From the NCBI GenBank assembly GCA_032622095.1, contig CP136064.1, forward strand, positions 252,406,484-252,470,483: 64,000 bases of DNA, given 5' to 3'. Positions 8,997 through 20,702 of the stretch are shown piece by piece. The first letter of the stretch is position 1; each line of letters opens with the position of its first letter. Source of the stretch: Siphonodentalium dalli. Taxonomy: Eukaryota; Mollusca; Scaphopoda; Gadilida; Siphonodentaliidae. The notes below the pieces were generated by a model. The model worked only from the letters and a program-made list of their open reading frames with translations, was not told the DNA's origin and did no database searches. A program made the translations under genes and the position numbers.

Positions 8997-9106
8997 TATC
9001 TACTTTTTCAGTTAAATATGACAGGCCATAATTTAGCTGACATTTCTAATGGATTCAATTTTTAACAGAGGAATGTCATTTTAGAAAACCACCATTTTTA
9101 CCATGG

Positions 9107-9178
9107 ATCAGAGTGGCGCAGTGGTAGCGTGCTGGGCCCATAACCCAGAGGTCCGAGGATCGAAACCTCGCTCTGCTA
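9107..9178 (+). tRNA. tRNA-iMet(CAT), unit 7, G2 to T
   Basis: G2 to T breaks the second acceptor pair (T-C). The same variant recurs in units 9 and 11. Confidence 0.88.
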
Positions 9179-9467
9179 ATATTTTCGTCAAGGGGAGAGG
9201 AAGGAAGAATTATCACTTTGTTTGAAAGTAAATACAGTAAGAATGTGCGTGTGTGTTTTAATGTTTATATTAAAATATGGTTTTATTTATTATTGCTAGC
9301 AAATTAAAAAAAAACGCTTCTTAAATGAATCGTGCACATGCATTTCAAGGGAGACTCGAAATGCATGACTTGTCCAGTCTATCGTTATAAAGTTCAAAGT
9401 CGCGTTGACTTCTCGACAACAAATGTGCTGGCTGCTCAAGAAGCTAAATTTGCGTTCATATCTCGCC

Positions 9468-9538
9468 GCATCGGTGGTTCAGTGGTAGAATGCTCGCCTG
9501 CCACGCGGGCGACCCGGGTTCGATTCCCGGCCGATGCA
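9468..9538 (+). tRNA. tRNA-Gly(GCC), unit 8
   Basis: Consensus copy; flank marker CTGG. Confidence 0.97.
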
Positions 9539-9699
9539 AAATAAGTTTTTTTCACTGATTTTGTTTGTGGATATCCACCTCATTTTGGACTATGCAGTTT
9601 AATTGGGAACTTGAGAAAAACAAATTTCATTGGCACATAAATTTGTTTAAAGAAAACGGACGGACTTGCGATTCGCATTTCATCGAGCAAAATTACTGT

Positions 9700-9783
9700 T
9701 GTCAGAAGTGGGATTCGAACCCACGCCGGGAAGACCCGACTGCGACCTGAACGCAGCGCCTTAGACCACTCGGCCATCCTGAC
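9700..9783 (-). tRNA. tRNA-Leu(CAG), unit 8
   Basis: Consensus copy. Confidence 0.97.
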
Positions 9784-10058
9784 TACAGAAAGACTGCAAC
9801 GGTATCCTGCTCAAAGTGAGACAATGGTATTGTGGATATATTTTAGTTCCCTTCTGGCTGTCGTTGCATTCTTAACGCACACATCCGATTGCTGATTTTT
9901 TGGTGGGTATATATATATGATAAATGTACGTGATTCTATATAGTTATATTATGGCTATTAAGTTTTCATAAACAGGCCTTCTTGGTCATAAAACATAATT
10001 TTATATTTTGTTTTCAAATCAGCGAAAATGCGTTATGAAGAGCACTGTTTTCATTACT

Positions 10059-10131
10059 GTCCCAGTAGCTCAGCGGATAGAGCGCTGGACTTCTAATCCA
10101 GAGGCCGTGCTTTCGATCCCCACCTGGGATG
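10059..10131 (+). tRNA. tRNA-Arg(TCT), unit 8, broken T stem
   Basis: The T-stem 5' strand GTGGG reads GTGCT, so two of five pairs with CCCAC are lost. The B box becomes CTTTCGATCCC. The copy is likely transcribed and folded poorly. Confidence 0.75.
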
Positions 10132-10255
10132 CACAGATATTTTTAAATCTTGGAATCAAAATTCGGTCGTCGTGCCTTGCTGACCTGCAAAGCGATTGTT
10201 GACAAACTGTTGAATAACGAATATAATGTCTTATAAAATGGTGTATTTATCTTAA

Positions 10256-10326
10256 GCGCCGCTGGTGTAGTGGTATCATGCAAGATTCCCATTCTTGCGA
10301 CCCGGGTTCGATTCCCGGGCGGCGCA
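10256..10326 (+). tRNA. tRNA-Gly(CCC), unit 8
   Basis: The gene is consensus; flanking changes are CTTAAG before it and C to T after it. Confidence 0.97.
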
Positions 10327-10436
10327 TATTTACTTTTTCAGTTAAATATGACAGGCCATAATTTAGCTGACATTTCTAATGGATTCAATTTTTAACAGGG
10401 GAATGTCATTTTAGAAAACCACCATTTTTACCATGG

Positions 10437-10508
10437 AGCAGAGTGGCGCAGTGGTAGCGTGCTGGGCCCATAACCCAGAGGTCCGAGGATCGAAACCTCG
10501 CTCTGCTA
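10437..10508 (+). tRNA. tRNA-iMet(CAT), unit 8
   Basis: Consensus copy. Confidence 0.97.
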
Positions 10509-10797
10509 ATATTTTCGTCAAGGGGAGAGGAAGGAAGAATTATCACTTTGTTTGAAAGTAAATACAGTAAGAATGTGCGTGTGTGTTTTAATGTTTATAT
10601 TAAAATATGGTTTTATTTATTATTGCTAGCAAATTAAAAAAAAACGCTTCTTAAATGAATCGTGCACATGCATTTCAAGGGAGACTCGAAATGCATGACT
10701 TGTCCAGTCTATCGTTATAAAGTTCAAAGTCGCGTTGACTTCTCGACAACAAATGTGCTAGCTGCTCAAGAAGCTAAATTTGCGTTCATATCTCGCC

Positions 10798-10868
10798 GCA
10801 TCGGTGGTTCAGTGGTAGAATGCTCGCCTGCCACGCGGGCGACCCGGGTTCGATTCCCGGCCGATGCA
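10798..10868 (+). tRNA. tRNA-Gly(GCC), unit 9
   Basis: Consensus copy; flank marker CTAG. Confidence 0.97.
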
Positions 10869-11029
10869 AAATAAGTTTTTTTCACTGATTTTGTTTGTGG
10901 ATATCCACCTCATTTTGGACTATGCAGTTTAATTGGGAACTTGAGAAAAACAAATTTCATTGGCACATAAATTTGTTTAAAGAAAACGGACGGACTTGCG
11001 ATTCGCATTTCATCGAGCAAAATTACTGT

Positions 11030-11113
11030 TGTCAGAAGTGGGATTCGAACCCACGCCGGGAAGACCCGACTGCGACCTGAACGCAGCGCCTTAGACCACT
11101 CGGCCATCCTGAC
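11030..11113 (-). tRNA. tRNA-Leu(CAG), unit 9
   Basis: Consensus copy. Confidence 0.97.
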
Positions 11114-11388
11114 TACAGAAAGACTGCAACGGTATCCTGCTCAAAGTGAGACAATGGTATTGTGGATATATTTTAGTTCCCTTCTGGCTGTCGTTGCATT
11201 CTTAACGCACACATCCGATTGCTGATTTTTTGGTGGGTATATATATATGATAAATGTACGTGATTCTATATAGTTATATTATGGCTATTAAGTTTTCATA
11301 AACAGGCCTTCTTGGTCATAAAACATAATTTTATATTTTGTTTTCAAATCAGCGAAAATGCGTTATGAAGAGCACTGTTTTCATTACT

Positions 11389-11461
11389 GTCCCAGTAGCT
11401 CAGCGGATAGAGCGCTGGACTTCTAATCCAGAGGCCGTGGGTTCGATCCCCACCTGGGATG
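11389..11461 (+). tRNA. tRNA-Arg(TCT), unit 9
   Basis: Consensus copy. Confidence 0.97.
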
Positions 11462-11585
11462 CACAGATATTTTTAAATCTTGGAATCAAAATTCGGTCGT
11501 CGTGCCTTGCTGACCTGCAAAGCGATTGTTGACAAACTGTTGAATAACGAATATAATGTCTTATAAAATGGTGTATTTATCGTAA

Positions 11586-11656
11586 GCGCCGCTGGTGTAG
11601 TGGTATCATGCAAGATTCCCATTCTTGCGACCCGGGTTCGATTCCCGGGCGGCGCA
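11586..11656 (+). tRNA. tRNA-Gly(CCC), unit 9
   Basis: Consensus copy. Confidence 0.97.
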
Positions 11657-11766
11657 TATCTACTTTTTCAGTTAAATATGACAGGCCATAATTTAGCTGA
11701 CATTTCTAATGGATTCAATTTTTAACAGAGGAATGTCATTTTAGAAAACCACCATTTTTACCATGG

Positions 11767-11838
11767 ATCAGAGTGGCGCAGTGGTAGCGTGCTGGGCCCA
11801 TAACCCAGAGGTCCGAGGATCGAAACCTCGCTCTGCTA
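11767..11838 (+). tRNA. tRNA-iMet(CAT), unit 9, G2 to T
   Basis: Same acceptor mismatch as units 7 and 11. Confidence 0.88.
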
Positions 11839-12127
11839 ATATTTTCGTCAAGGGGAGAGGAAGGAAGAATTATCACTTTGTTTGAAAGTAAATACAGTAA
11901 GAATGTGCGTGTGTGTTTTAATGTTTATATTAAAATATGGTTTTATTTATTATTGCTAGCAAATTAAAAAAAAACGCTTCTTAAATGAATCGTGCACATG
12001 CATTTCAAGGGAGACTCGAAATGCATGACTTGTCCAGTCTATCGTTATAAAGTTCAAAGTCGCGTTGACTTCTCGACAACAAATGTGCTGGCTGCTCAAG
12101 AAGCTAAATTTGCGTTCATATCTCGCC

Positions 12128-12198
12128 GCATCGGTGGTTCAGTGGTAGAATGCTCGCCTGCCACGCGGGCGACCCGGGTTCGATTCCCGGCCGATGCA
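12128..12198 (+). tRNA. tRNA-Gly(GCC), unit 10
   Basis: Consensus copy; flank marker CTGG. Confidence 0.97.
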
Positions 12199-12359
12199 AA
12201 ATAAGTTTTTTTCACTGATTTTGTTTGTGGATATCCACCTCATTTTGGACTATGCAGTTTAATTGGGAACTTGAGAAAAACAAATTTCATTGGCACATAA
12301 ATTTGTTTAAAGAAAACGGACGGACTTGCGATTCGCATTTCATCGAGCAAAATTACTGT

Positions 12360-12443
12360 TGTCAGAAGTGGGATTCGAACCCACGCCGGGAAGACCCGAC
12401 TGCGACCTGAACGCAGCGCCTTAGACCACTCGGCCATCCTGAC
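12360..12443 (-). tRNA. tRNA-Leu(CAG), unit 10
   Basis: Consensus copy. Confidence 0.97.
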
Positions 12444-12718
12444 TACAGAAAGACTGCAACGGTATCCTGCTCAAAGTGAGACAATGGTATTGTGGATATA
12501 TTTTAGTTCCCTTCTGGCTGTCGTTGCATTCTTAACGCACACATCCGATTGCTGATTTTTTGGTGGGTATATATATATGATAAATGTACGTGATTCTATA
12601 TAGTTATATTATGGCTATTAAGTTTTCATAAACAGGCCTTCTTGGTCATAAAACATAATTTTATATTTTGTTTTCAAATCAGCGAAAATGCGTTATGAAG
12701 AGCACTGTTTTCATTACT

Positions 12719-12791
12719 GTCCCAGTAGCTCAGCGGATAGAGCGCTGGACTTCTAATCCAGAGGCCGTGCTTTCGATCCCCACCTGGGATG
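12719..12791 (+). tRNA. tRNA-Arg(TCT), unit 10, broken T stem
   Basis: GTGCT in place of GTGGG in the T stem, as in unit 8. Confidence 0.75.
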
Positions 12792-12915
12792 CACAGATAT
12801 TTTTAAATCTTGGAATCAAAATTCGGTCGTCGTGCCTTGCTGACCTGCAAAGCGATTGTTGACAAACTGTTGAATAACGAATATAATGTCTTATAAAATG
12901 GTGTATTTATCTTAA

Positions 12916-12986
12916 GCGCCGCTGGTGTAGTGGTATCATGCAAGATTCCCATTCTTGCGACCCGGGTTCGATTCCCGGGCGGCGCA
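12916..12986 (+). tRNA. tRNA-Gly(CCC), unit 10
   Basis: The gene is consensus; flanks as in unit 8 (CTTAAG, and C to T downstream). Confidence 0.97.
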
Positions 12987-13096
12987 TATTTACTTTTTCA
13001 GTTAAATATGACAGGCCATAATTTAGCTGACATTTCTAATGGATTCAATTTTTAACAGAGGAATGTCATTTTAGAAAACCACCATTTTTACCATGG

Positions 13097-13168
13097 AGCA
13101 GAGTGGCGCAGTGGTAGCGTGCTGGGCCCATAACCCAGAGGTCCGAGGATCGAAACCTCGCTCTGCTA
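13097..13168 (+). tRNA. tRNA-iMet(CAT), unit 10
   Basis: Consensus copy. Confidence 0.97.
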
Positions 13169-13457
13169 ATATTTTCGTCAAGGGGAGAGGAAGGAAGAAT
13201 TATCACTTTGTTTGAAAGTAAATACAGTAAGAATGTGCGTGTGTGTTTTAATGTTTATATTAAAATATGGTTTTATTTATTATTGCTAGCAAATTAAAAA
13301 AAAACGCTTCTTAAATGAATCGTGCACATGCATTTCAAGGGAGACTCGAAATGCATGACTTGTCCAGTCTATCGTTATAAAGTTCAAAGTCGCGTTGACT
13401 TCTCGACAACAAATGTGCTAGCTGCTCAAGAAGCTAAATTTGCGTTCATATCTCGCC

Positions 13458-13528
13458 GCATCGGTGGTTCAGTGGTAGAATGCTCGCCTGCCACGCGGGC
13501 GACCCGGGTTCGATTCCCGGCCGATGCA
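13458..13528 (+). tRNA. tRNA-Gly(GCC), unit 11
   Basis: Consensus copy; flank marker CTAG. Confidence 0.97.
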
Positions 13529-13689
13529 AAATAAGTTTTTTTCACTGATTTTGTTTGTGGATATCCACCTCATTTTGGACTATGCAGTTTAATTGGGAAC
13601 TTGAGAAAAACAAATTTCATTGGCACATAAATTTGTTTAAAGAAAACGGACGGACTTGCGATTCGCATTTCATCGAGCAAAATTACTGT

Positions 13690-13773
13690 TGTCAGAAGTG
13701 GGATTCGAACCCACGCCGGGAAGACCCGACTGCGACCTGAACGCAGCGCCTTAGACCACTCGGCCATCCTGAC
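13690..13773 (-). tRNA. tRNA-Leu(CAG), unit 11
   Basis: Consensus copy. Confidence 0.97.
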
Positions 13774-14048
13774 TACAGAAAGACTGCAACGGTATCCTGC
13801 TCAAAGTGAGACAATGGTATTGTGGATATATTTTAGTTCCCTTCTGGCTGTCGTTGCATTCTTAACGCACACATCCGATTGCTGATTTTTTGGTGGGTAT
13901 ATATATATGATAAATGTACGTGATTCTATATAGTTATATTATGGCTATTAAGTTTTCATAAACAGGCCTTCTTGGTCATAAAACATAATTTTATATTTTG
14001 TTTTCAAATCAGCGAAAATGCGTTATGAAGAGCACTGTTTTCATTACT

Positions 14049-14121
14049 GTCCCAGTAGCTCAGCGGATAGAGCGCTGGACTTCTAATCCAGAGGCCGTGG
14101 GTTCGATCCCCACCTGGGATG
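14049..14121 (+). tRNA. tRNA-Arg(TCT), unit 11
   Basis: Consensus copy. Confidence 0.97.
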
Positions 14122-14245
14122 CACAGATATTTTTAAATCTTGGAATCAAAATTCGGTCGTCGTGCCTTGCTGACCTGCAAAGCGATTGTTGACAAACTGT
14201 TGAATAACGAATATAATGTCTTATAAAATGGTGTATTTATCGTAA

Positions 14246-14316
14246 GCGCCGTTGGTGTAGTGGTATCATGCAAGATTCCCATTCTTGCGACCCGGGTTCG
14301 ATTCCCGGGCGGCGCA
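14246..14316 (+). tRNA. tRNA-Gly(CCC), unit 11, C7 to T
   Basis: C7 to T converts the last acceptor pair to a tolerated T-G wobble. Confidence 0.95.
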
Positions 14317-14426
14317 TATCTACTTTTTCAGTTAAATATGACAGGCCATAATTTAGCTGACATTTCTAATGGATTCAATTTTTAACAGAGGAATGTCATT
14401 TTAGAAAACCACCATTTTTACCATGG

Positions 14427-14498
14427 ATCAGAGTGGCGCAGTGGTAGCGTGCTGGGCCCATAACCCAGAGGTCCGAGGATCGAAACCTCGCTCTGCTA
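14427..14498 (+). tRNA. tRNA-iMet(CAT), unit 11, G2 to T
   Basis: Same acceptor mismatch as units 7 and 9. Confidence 0.88.
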
Positions 14499-14787
14499 AT
14501 ATTTTCGTCAAGGGGAGAGGAAGGAAGAATTATCACTTTGTTTGAAAGTAAATACAGTAAGAATGTGCGTGTGTGTTTTAATGTTTATATTAAAATATGG
14601 TTTTATTTATTATTGCTAGCAAATTAAAAAAAAACGCTTCTTAAATGAATCGTGCACATGCATTTCAAGGGAGACTCGAAATGCATGACTTGTCCAGTCT
14701 ATCGTTATAAAGTTCAAAGTCGCGTTGACTTCTCGACAACAAATGTGCTGGCTGCTCAAGAAGCTAAATTTGCGTTCATATCTCGCC

Positions 14788-14858
14788 GCATCGGTGGTTC
14801 AGTGGTAGAATGCTCGCCTGCCACGCGGGCGACCCGGGTTCGATTCCCGGCCGATGCA
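14788..14858 (+). tRNA. tRNA-Gly(GCC), unit 12
   Basis: Consensus copy; flank marker CTGG. Confidence 0.97.
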
Positions 14859-15019
14859 AAATAAGTTTTTTTCACTGATTTTGTTTGTGGATATCCACCT
14901 CATTTTGGACTATGCAGTTTAATTGGGAACTTGAGAAAAACAAATTTCATTGGCACATAAATTTGTTTAAAGAAAACGGACGGACTTGCGATTCGCATTT
15001 CATCGAGCAAAATTACTGT

Positions 15020-15103
15020 TGTCAGAAGTGGGATTCGAACCCACGCCGGGAAGACCCGACTGCGACCTGAACGCAGCGCCTTAGACCACTCGGCCATCCT
15101 GAC
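15020..15103 (-). tRNA. tRNA-Leu(CAG), unit 12
   Basis: Consensus copy. Confidence 0.97.
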
Positions 15104-15378
15104 TACAGAAAGACTGCAACGGTATCCTGCTCAAAGTGAGACAATGGTATTGTGGATATATTTTAGTTCCCTTCTGGCTGTCGTTGCATTCTTAACGCAC
15201 ACATCCGATTGCTGATTTTTTGGTGGGTATATATATATGATAAATGTACGTGATTCTATATAGTTATATTATGGCTATTAAGTTTTCATAAACAGGCCTT
15301 CTTGGTCATAAAACATAATTTTATATTTTGTTTTCAAATCAGCGAAAATGCGTTATGAAGAGCACTGTTTTCATTACT

Positions 15379-15451
15379 GTCCCAGTAGCTCAGCGGATAG
15401 AGCGCTGGACTTCTAATCCAGAGGCCGTGCTTTCGATCCCCACCTGGGATG
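15379..15451 (+). tRNA. tRNA-Arg(TCT), unit 12, broken T stem
   Basis: GTGCT in place of GTGGG in the T stem, as in units 8 and 10. Confidence 0.75.
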
Positions 15452-15575
15452 CACAGATATTTTTAAATCTTGGAATCAAAATTCGGTCGTCGTGCCTTGC
15501 TGACCTGCAAAGCGATTGTTGACAAACTGTTGAATAACGAATATAATGTCTTATAAAATGGTGTATTTATCTTAA

Positions 15576-15646
15576 GCGCCGCTGGTGTAGTGGTATCATG
15601 CAAGATTCCCATTCTTGCGACCCGGGTTCGATTCCCGGGCGGCGCA
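15576..15646 (+). tRNA. tRNA-Gly(CCC), unit 12
   Basis: The gene is consensus; flanks as in unit 8. Confidence 0.97.
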
Positions 15647-15756
15647 TATTTACTTTTTCAGTTAAATATGACAGGCCATAATTTAGCTGACATTTCTAAT
15701 GGATTCAATTTTTAACAGAGGAATGTCATTTTAGAAAACCACCATTTTTACCATGG

Positions 15757-15828
15757 AGCAGAGTGGCGCAGTGGTAGCGTGCTGGGCCCATAACCCAGAG
15801 GTCCGAGGATCGAAACCTCGCTCTGCTA
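15757..15828 (+). tRNA. tRNA-iMet(CAT), unit 12
   Basis: Consensus copy. Confidence 0.97.
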
Positions 15829-16117
15829 ATATTTTCGTCAAGGGGAGAGGAAGGAAGAATTATCACTTTGTTTGAAAGTAAATACAGTAAGAATGTGCGT
15901 GTGTGTTTTAATGTTTATATTAAAATATGGTTTTATTTATTATTGCTAGCAAATTAAAAAAAAACGCTTCTTAAATGAATCGTGCACATGCATTTCAAGG
16001 GAGACTCGAAATGCATGACTTGTCCAGTCTATCGTTATAAAGTTCAAAGTCGCGTTGACTTCTCGACAACAAATGTGCTGGCTGCTCAAGAAGCTAAATT
16101 TGCGTTCATATCTCGCC

Positions 16118-16188
16118 GCATCGGTGGTTCAGTGGTAGAATGCTCGCCTGCCACGCGGGCGACCCGGGTTCGATTCCCGGCCGATGCA
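16118..16188 (+). tRNA. tRNA-Gly(GCC), unit 13
   Basis: Consensus copy; flank marker CTGG. Confidence 0.97.
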
Positions 16189-16349
16189 AAATAAGTTTTT
16201 TTCACTGATTTTGTTTGTGGATATCCACCTCATTTTGGACTATGCAGTTTAATTGGGAACTTGAGAAAAACAAATTTCATTGGCACATAAATTTGTTTAA
16301 AGAAAACGGACGGACTTGCGATTCGCATTTCATCGAGCAAAATTACTGT

Positions 16350-16433
16350 TGTCAGAAGTGGGATTCGAACCCACGCCGGGAAGACCCGACTGCGACCTGA
16401 ACGCAGCGCCTTAGACCACTCGGCCATCCTGAC
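16350..16433 (-). tRNA. tRNA-Leu(CAG), unit 13
   Basis: Consensus copy; the spacer toward Arg has a 2-bp TA gain. Confidence 0.97.
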
Positions 16434-16710
16434 TACAGAAAGACTGCAACGGTATCCTGCTCAAAGTGAGACAATGGTATTGTGGATATATTTTAGTTCC
16501 CTTCTGGCTGTCGTTGCATTCTTAACGCACACATCCGATTGCTGATTTTTTGGTGGGTATATATATATGATAAATGTATACGTGATTCTATATAGTTATA
16601 TTATGGCTATTAAGTTTTCATAAACAGGCCTTCTTGGTCATAAAACATAATTTTATATTTTGTTTTCAAATCAGCGAAAATGCGTTATGAAGAGCACTGT
16701 TTTCATTACT

Positions 16711-16783
16711 GTCCCAGTAGCTCAGCGGATAGAGCGCTGGACTTCTAATCCAGAGGCCGTGGGTTCGATCCCCACCTGGGATG
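16711..16783 (+). tRNA. tRNA-Arg(TCT), unit 13
   Basis: Consensus copy. Confidence 0.97.
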
Positions 16784-16907
16784 CACAGATATTTTTAAAT
16801 CTTGGAATCAAAATTCGGTCGTCGTGCCTTGCTGACCTGCAAAGCGATTGTTGACAAACTGTTGAATAACGAATATAATGTCTTATAAAATGGTGTATTT
16901 ATCGTAA

Positions 16908-16978
16908 GCGCCGCTGGTGTAGTGGTATCATGCAAGATTCCCATTCTTGCGACCCGGGTTCGATTCCCGGGCGGCGCA
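16908..16978 (+). tRNA. tRNA-Gly(CCC), unit 13
   Basis: Consensus copy. Confidence 0.97.
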
Positions 16979-17088
16979 TATCTACTTTTTCAGTTAAATA
17001 TGACAGGCCATAATTTAGCTGACATTTCTAATGGATTCAATTTTTAACAGAGGAATGTCATTTTAGAAAACCACCATTTTTACCATGG

Positions 17089-17160
17089 AGCAGAGTGGCG
17101 CAGTGGTAGCGTGCTGGGCCCATAACCCAGAGGTCCGAGGATCGAAACCTCGCTCTGCTA
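17089..17160 (+). tRNA. tRNA-iMet(CAT), unit 13
   Basis: Consensus copy. Confidence 0.97.
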
Positions 17161-17449
17161 ATATTTTCGTCAAGGGGAGAGGAAGGAAGAATTATCACTT
17201 TGTTTGAAAGTAAATACAGTAAGAATGTGCGTGTGTGTTTTAATGTTTATATTAAAATATGGTTTTATTTATTATTGCTAGCAAATTAAAAAAAAACGCT
17301 TCTTAAATGAATCGTGCACATGCATTTCAAGGGAGACTCGAAATGCATGACTTGTCCAGTCTATCGTTATAAAGTTCAAAGTCGCGTTGACTTCTCGACA
17401 ACAAATGTGCTGGCTGCTCAAGAAGCTAAATTTGCGTTCATATCTCGCC

Positions 17450-17520
17450 GCATCGGTGGTTCAGTGGTAGAATGCTCGCCTGCCACGCGGGCGACCCGGG
17501 TTCGATTCCCGGCCGATGCA
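17450..17520 (+). tRNA. tRNA-Gly(GCC), unit 14
   Basis: Consensus copy; flank marker CTGG. Confidence 0.97.
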
Positions 17521-17681
17521 AAATAAGTTTTTTTCACTGATTTTGTTTGTGGATATCCACCTCATTTTGGACTATGCAGTTTAATTGGGAACTTGAGAAA
17601 AACAAATTTCATTGGCACATAAATTTGTTTAAAGAAAACGGACGGACTTGCGATTCGCATTTCATCGAGCAAAATTACTGT

Positions 17682-17765
17682 TGTCAGAAGTGGGATTCGA
17701 ACCCACGCCGGGAAGACCCGACTGCGACCTGAACGCAGCGCCTTAGACCACTCGGCCATCCTGAC
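17682..17765 (-). tRNA. tRNA-Leu(CAG), unit 14
   Basis: Consensus copy; the spacer toward Arg has the same 2-bp TA gain as unit 13. Confidence 0.97.
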
Positions 17766-18042
17766 TACAGAAAGACTGCAACGGTATCCTGCTCAAAGTG
17801 AGACAATGGTATTGTGGATATATTTTAGTTCCCTTCTGGCTGTCGTTGCATTCTTAACGCACACATCCGATTGCTGATTTTTTGGTGGGTATATATATAT
17901 GATAAATGTATACGTGATTCTATATAGTTATATTATGGCTATTAAGTTTTCATAAACAGGCCTTCTTGGTCATAAAACATAATTTTATATTTTGTTTTCA
18001 AATCAGCGAAAATGCGTTATGAAGAGCACTGTTTTCATTACT

Positions 18043-18115
18043 GTCCCAGTAGCTCAGCGGATAGAGCGCTGGACTTCTAATCCAGAGGCCGTGGGTTCGA
18101 TCCCCACCTGGGATG
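18043..18115 (+). tRNA. tRNA-Arg(TCT), unit 14
   Basis: Consensus copy. Confidence 0.97.
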
Positions 18116-18239
18116 CACAGATATTTTTAAATCTTGGAATCAAAATTCGGTCGTCGTGCCTTGCTGACCTGCAAAGCGATTGTTGACAAACTGTTGAATA
18201 ACGAATATAATGTCTTATAAAATGGTGTATTTATCGTAA

Positions 18240-18310
18240 GCGCCGCTGGTGTAGTGGTATCATGCAAGATTCCCATTCTTGCGACCCGGGTTCGATTCCC
18301 GGGCGGCGCA
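18240..18310 (+). tRNA. tRNA-Gly(CCC), unit 14
   Basis: Consensus copy. Confidence 0.97.
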
Positions 18311-18420
18311 TATCTACTTTTTCAGTTAAATATGACAGGCCATAATTTAGCTGACATTTCTAATGGATTCAATTTTTAACAGAGGAATGTCATTTTAGAA
18401 AACCACCATTTTTACCATGG

Positions 18421-18492
18421 AGCAGAGTGGCGCAGTGGTAGCGTGCTGGGCCCATAACCCAGAGGTCCGAGGATCGAAACCTCGCTCTGCTA
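18421..18492 (+). tRNA. tRNA-iMet(CAT), unit 14
   Basis: Consensus copy. Confidence 0.97.
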
Positions 18493-18781
18493 ATATTTTC
18501 GTCAAGGGGAGAGGAAGGAAGAATTATCACTTTGTTTGAAAGTAAATACAGTAAGAATGTGCGTGTGTGTTTTAATGTTTATATTAAAATATGGTTTTAT
18601 TTATTATTGCTAGCAAATTAAAAAAAAACGCTTCTTAAATGAATCGTGCACATGCATTTCAAGGGAGACTCGAAATGCATGACTTGTCCAGTCTATCGTT
18701 ATAAAGTTCAAAGTCGCGTTGACTTCTCGACAACAAATGTGCTGGCTGCTCAAGAAGCTAAATTTGCGTTCATATCTCGCC

Positions 18782-18852
18782 GCATCGGTGGTTCAGTGGT
18801 AGAATGCTCGCCTGCCACGCGGGCGACCCGGGTTCGATTCCCGGCCGATGCA
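18782..18852 (+). tRNA. tRNA-Gly(GCC), unit 15
   Basis: Consensus copy; flank marker CTGG. Confidence 0.97.
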
Positions 18853-19013
18853 AAATAAGTTTTTTTCACTGATTTTGTTTGTGGATATCCACCTCATTTT
18901 GGACTATGCAGTTTAATTGGGAACTTGAGAAAAACAAATTTCATTGGCACATAAATTTGTTTAAAGAAAACGGACGGACTTGCGATTCGCATTTCATCGA
19001 GCAAAATTACTGT

Positions 19014-19097
19014 TGTCAGAAGTGGGATTCGAACCCACGCCGGGAAGACCCGACTGCGACCTGAACGCAGCGCCTTAGACCACTCGGCCATCCTGAC
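19014..19097 (-). tRNA. tRNA-Leu(CAG), unit 15
   Basis: Consensus copy. Confidence 0.97.
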
Positions 19098-19372
19098 TAC
19101 AGAAAGACTGCAACGGTATCCTGCTCAAAGTGAGACAATGGTATTGTGGATATATTTTAGTTCCCTTCTGGCTGTCGTTGCATTCTTAACGCACACATCC
19201 GATTGCTGATTTTTTGGTGGGTATATATATATGATAAATGTACGTGATTCTATATAGTTATATTATGGCTATTAAGTTTTCATAAACAGGCCTTCTTGGT
19301 CATAAAACATAATTTTATATTTTGTTTTCAAATCAGCGAAAATGCGTTATGAAGAGCACTGTTTTCATTACT

Positions 19373-19445
19373 GTCCCAGTAGCTCAGCGGATAGAGCGCT
19401 GGACTTCTAATCCAGAGGCCGTGGGTTCGATCCCCACCTGGGATG
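19373..19445 (+). tRNA. tRNA-Arg(TCT), unit 15
   Basis: Consensus copy. Confidence 0.97.
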
Positions 19446-19569
19446 CACAGATATTTTTAAATCTTGGAATCAAAATTCGGTCGTCGTGCCTTGCTGACCT
19501 GCAAAGCGATTGTTGACAAACTGTTGAATAACGAATATAATGTCTTATAAAATGGTGTATTTATCGTAA

Positions 19570-19640
19570 GCGCCGCTGGTGTAGTGGTATCATGCAAGAT
19601 TCCCATTCTTGCGACCCGGGTTCGATTCCCGGGCGGCGCA
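19570..19640 (+). tRNA. tRNA-Gly(CCC), unit 15
   Basis: Consensus copy. Confidence 0.97.
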
Positions 19641-19750
19641 TATCTACTTTTTCAGTTAAATATGACAGGCCATAATTTAGCTGACATTTCTAATGGATTC
19701 AATTTTTAACAGAGGAATGTCATTTTAGAAAACCACCATTTTTACCATGG

Positions 19751-19822
19751 AGCAGAGTGGCGCAGTGGTAGCGTGCTGGGCCCATAACCCAGAGGTCCGA
19801 GGATCGAAACCTCGCTCTGCTA
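19751..19822 (+). tRNA. tRNA-iMet(CAT), unit 15
   Basis: Consensus copy. Confidence 0.97.
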
Positions 19823-20111
19823 ATATTTTCGTCAAGGGGAGAGGAAGGAAGAATTATCACTTTGTTTGAAAGTAAATACAGTAAGAATGTGCGTGTGTGT
19901 TTTAATGTTTATATTAAAATATGGTTTTATTTATTATTGCTAGCAAATTAAAAAAAAACGCTTCTTAAATGAATCGTGCACATGCATTTCAAGGGAGACT
20001 CGAAATGCATGACTTGTCCAGTCTATCGTTATAAAGTTCAAAGTCGCGTTGACTTCTCGACAACAAATGTGCTAGCTGCTCAAGAAGCTAAATTTGCGTT
20101 CATATCTCGCC

Positions 20112-20182
20112 GCATCGGTGGTTCAGTGGTAGAATGCTCGCCTGCCACGCGGGCGACCCGGGTTCGATTCCCGGCCGATGCA
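20112..20182 (+). tRNA. tRNA-Gly(GCC), unit 16
   Basis: Consensus copy; flank marker CTAG. Confidence 0.97.
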
Positions 20183-20343
20183 AAATAAGTTTTTTTCACT
20201 GATTTTGTTTGTGGATATCCACCTCATTTTGGACTATGCAGTTTAATTGGGAACTTGAGAAAAACAAATTTCATTGGCACATAAATTTGTTTAAAGAAAA
20301 CGGACGGACTTGCGATTCGCATTTCATCGAGCAAAATTACTGT

Positions 20344-20427
20344 TGTCAGAAGTGGGATTCGAACCCACGCCGGGAAGACCCGACTGCGACCTGAACGCAG
20401 CGCCTTAGACCACTCGGCCATCCTGAC
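20344..20427 (-). tRNA. tRNA-Leu(CAG), unit 16
   Basis: Consensus copy. Confidence 0.97.
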
Positions 20428-20702
20428 TACAGAAAGACTGCAACGGTATCCTGCTCAAAGTGAGACAATGGTATTGTGGATATATTTTAGTTCCCTTCTG
20501 GCTGTCGTTGCATTCTTAACGCACACATCCGATTGCTGATTTTTTGGTGGGTATATATATATGATAAATGTACGTGATTCTATATAGTTATATTATGGCT
20601 ATTAAGTTTTCATAAACAGGCCTTCTTGGTCATAAAACATAATTTTATATTTTGTTTTCAAATCAGCGAAAATGCGTTATGAAGAGCACTGTTTTCATTA
20701 CT

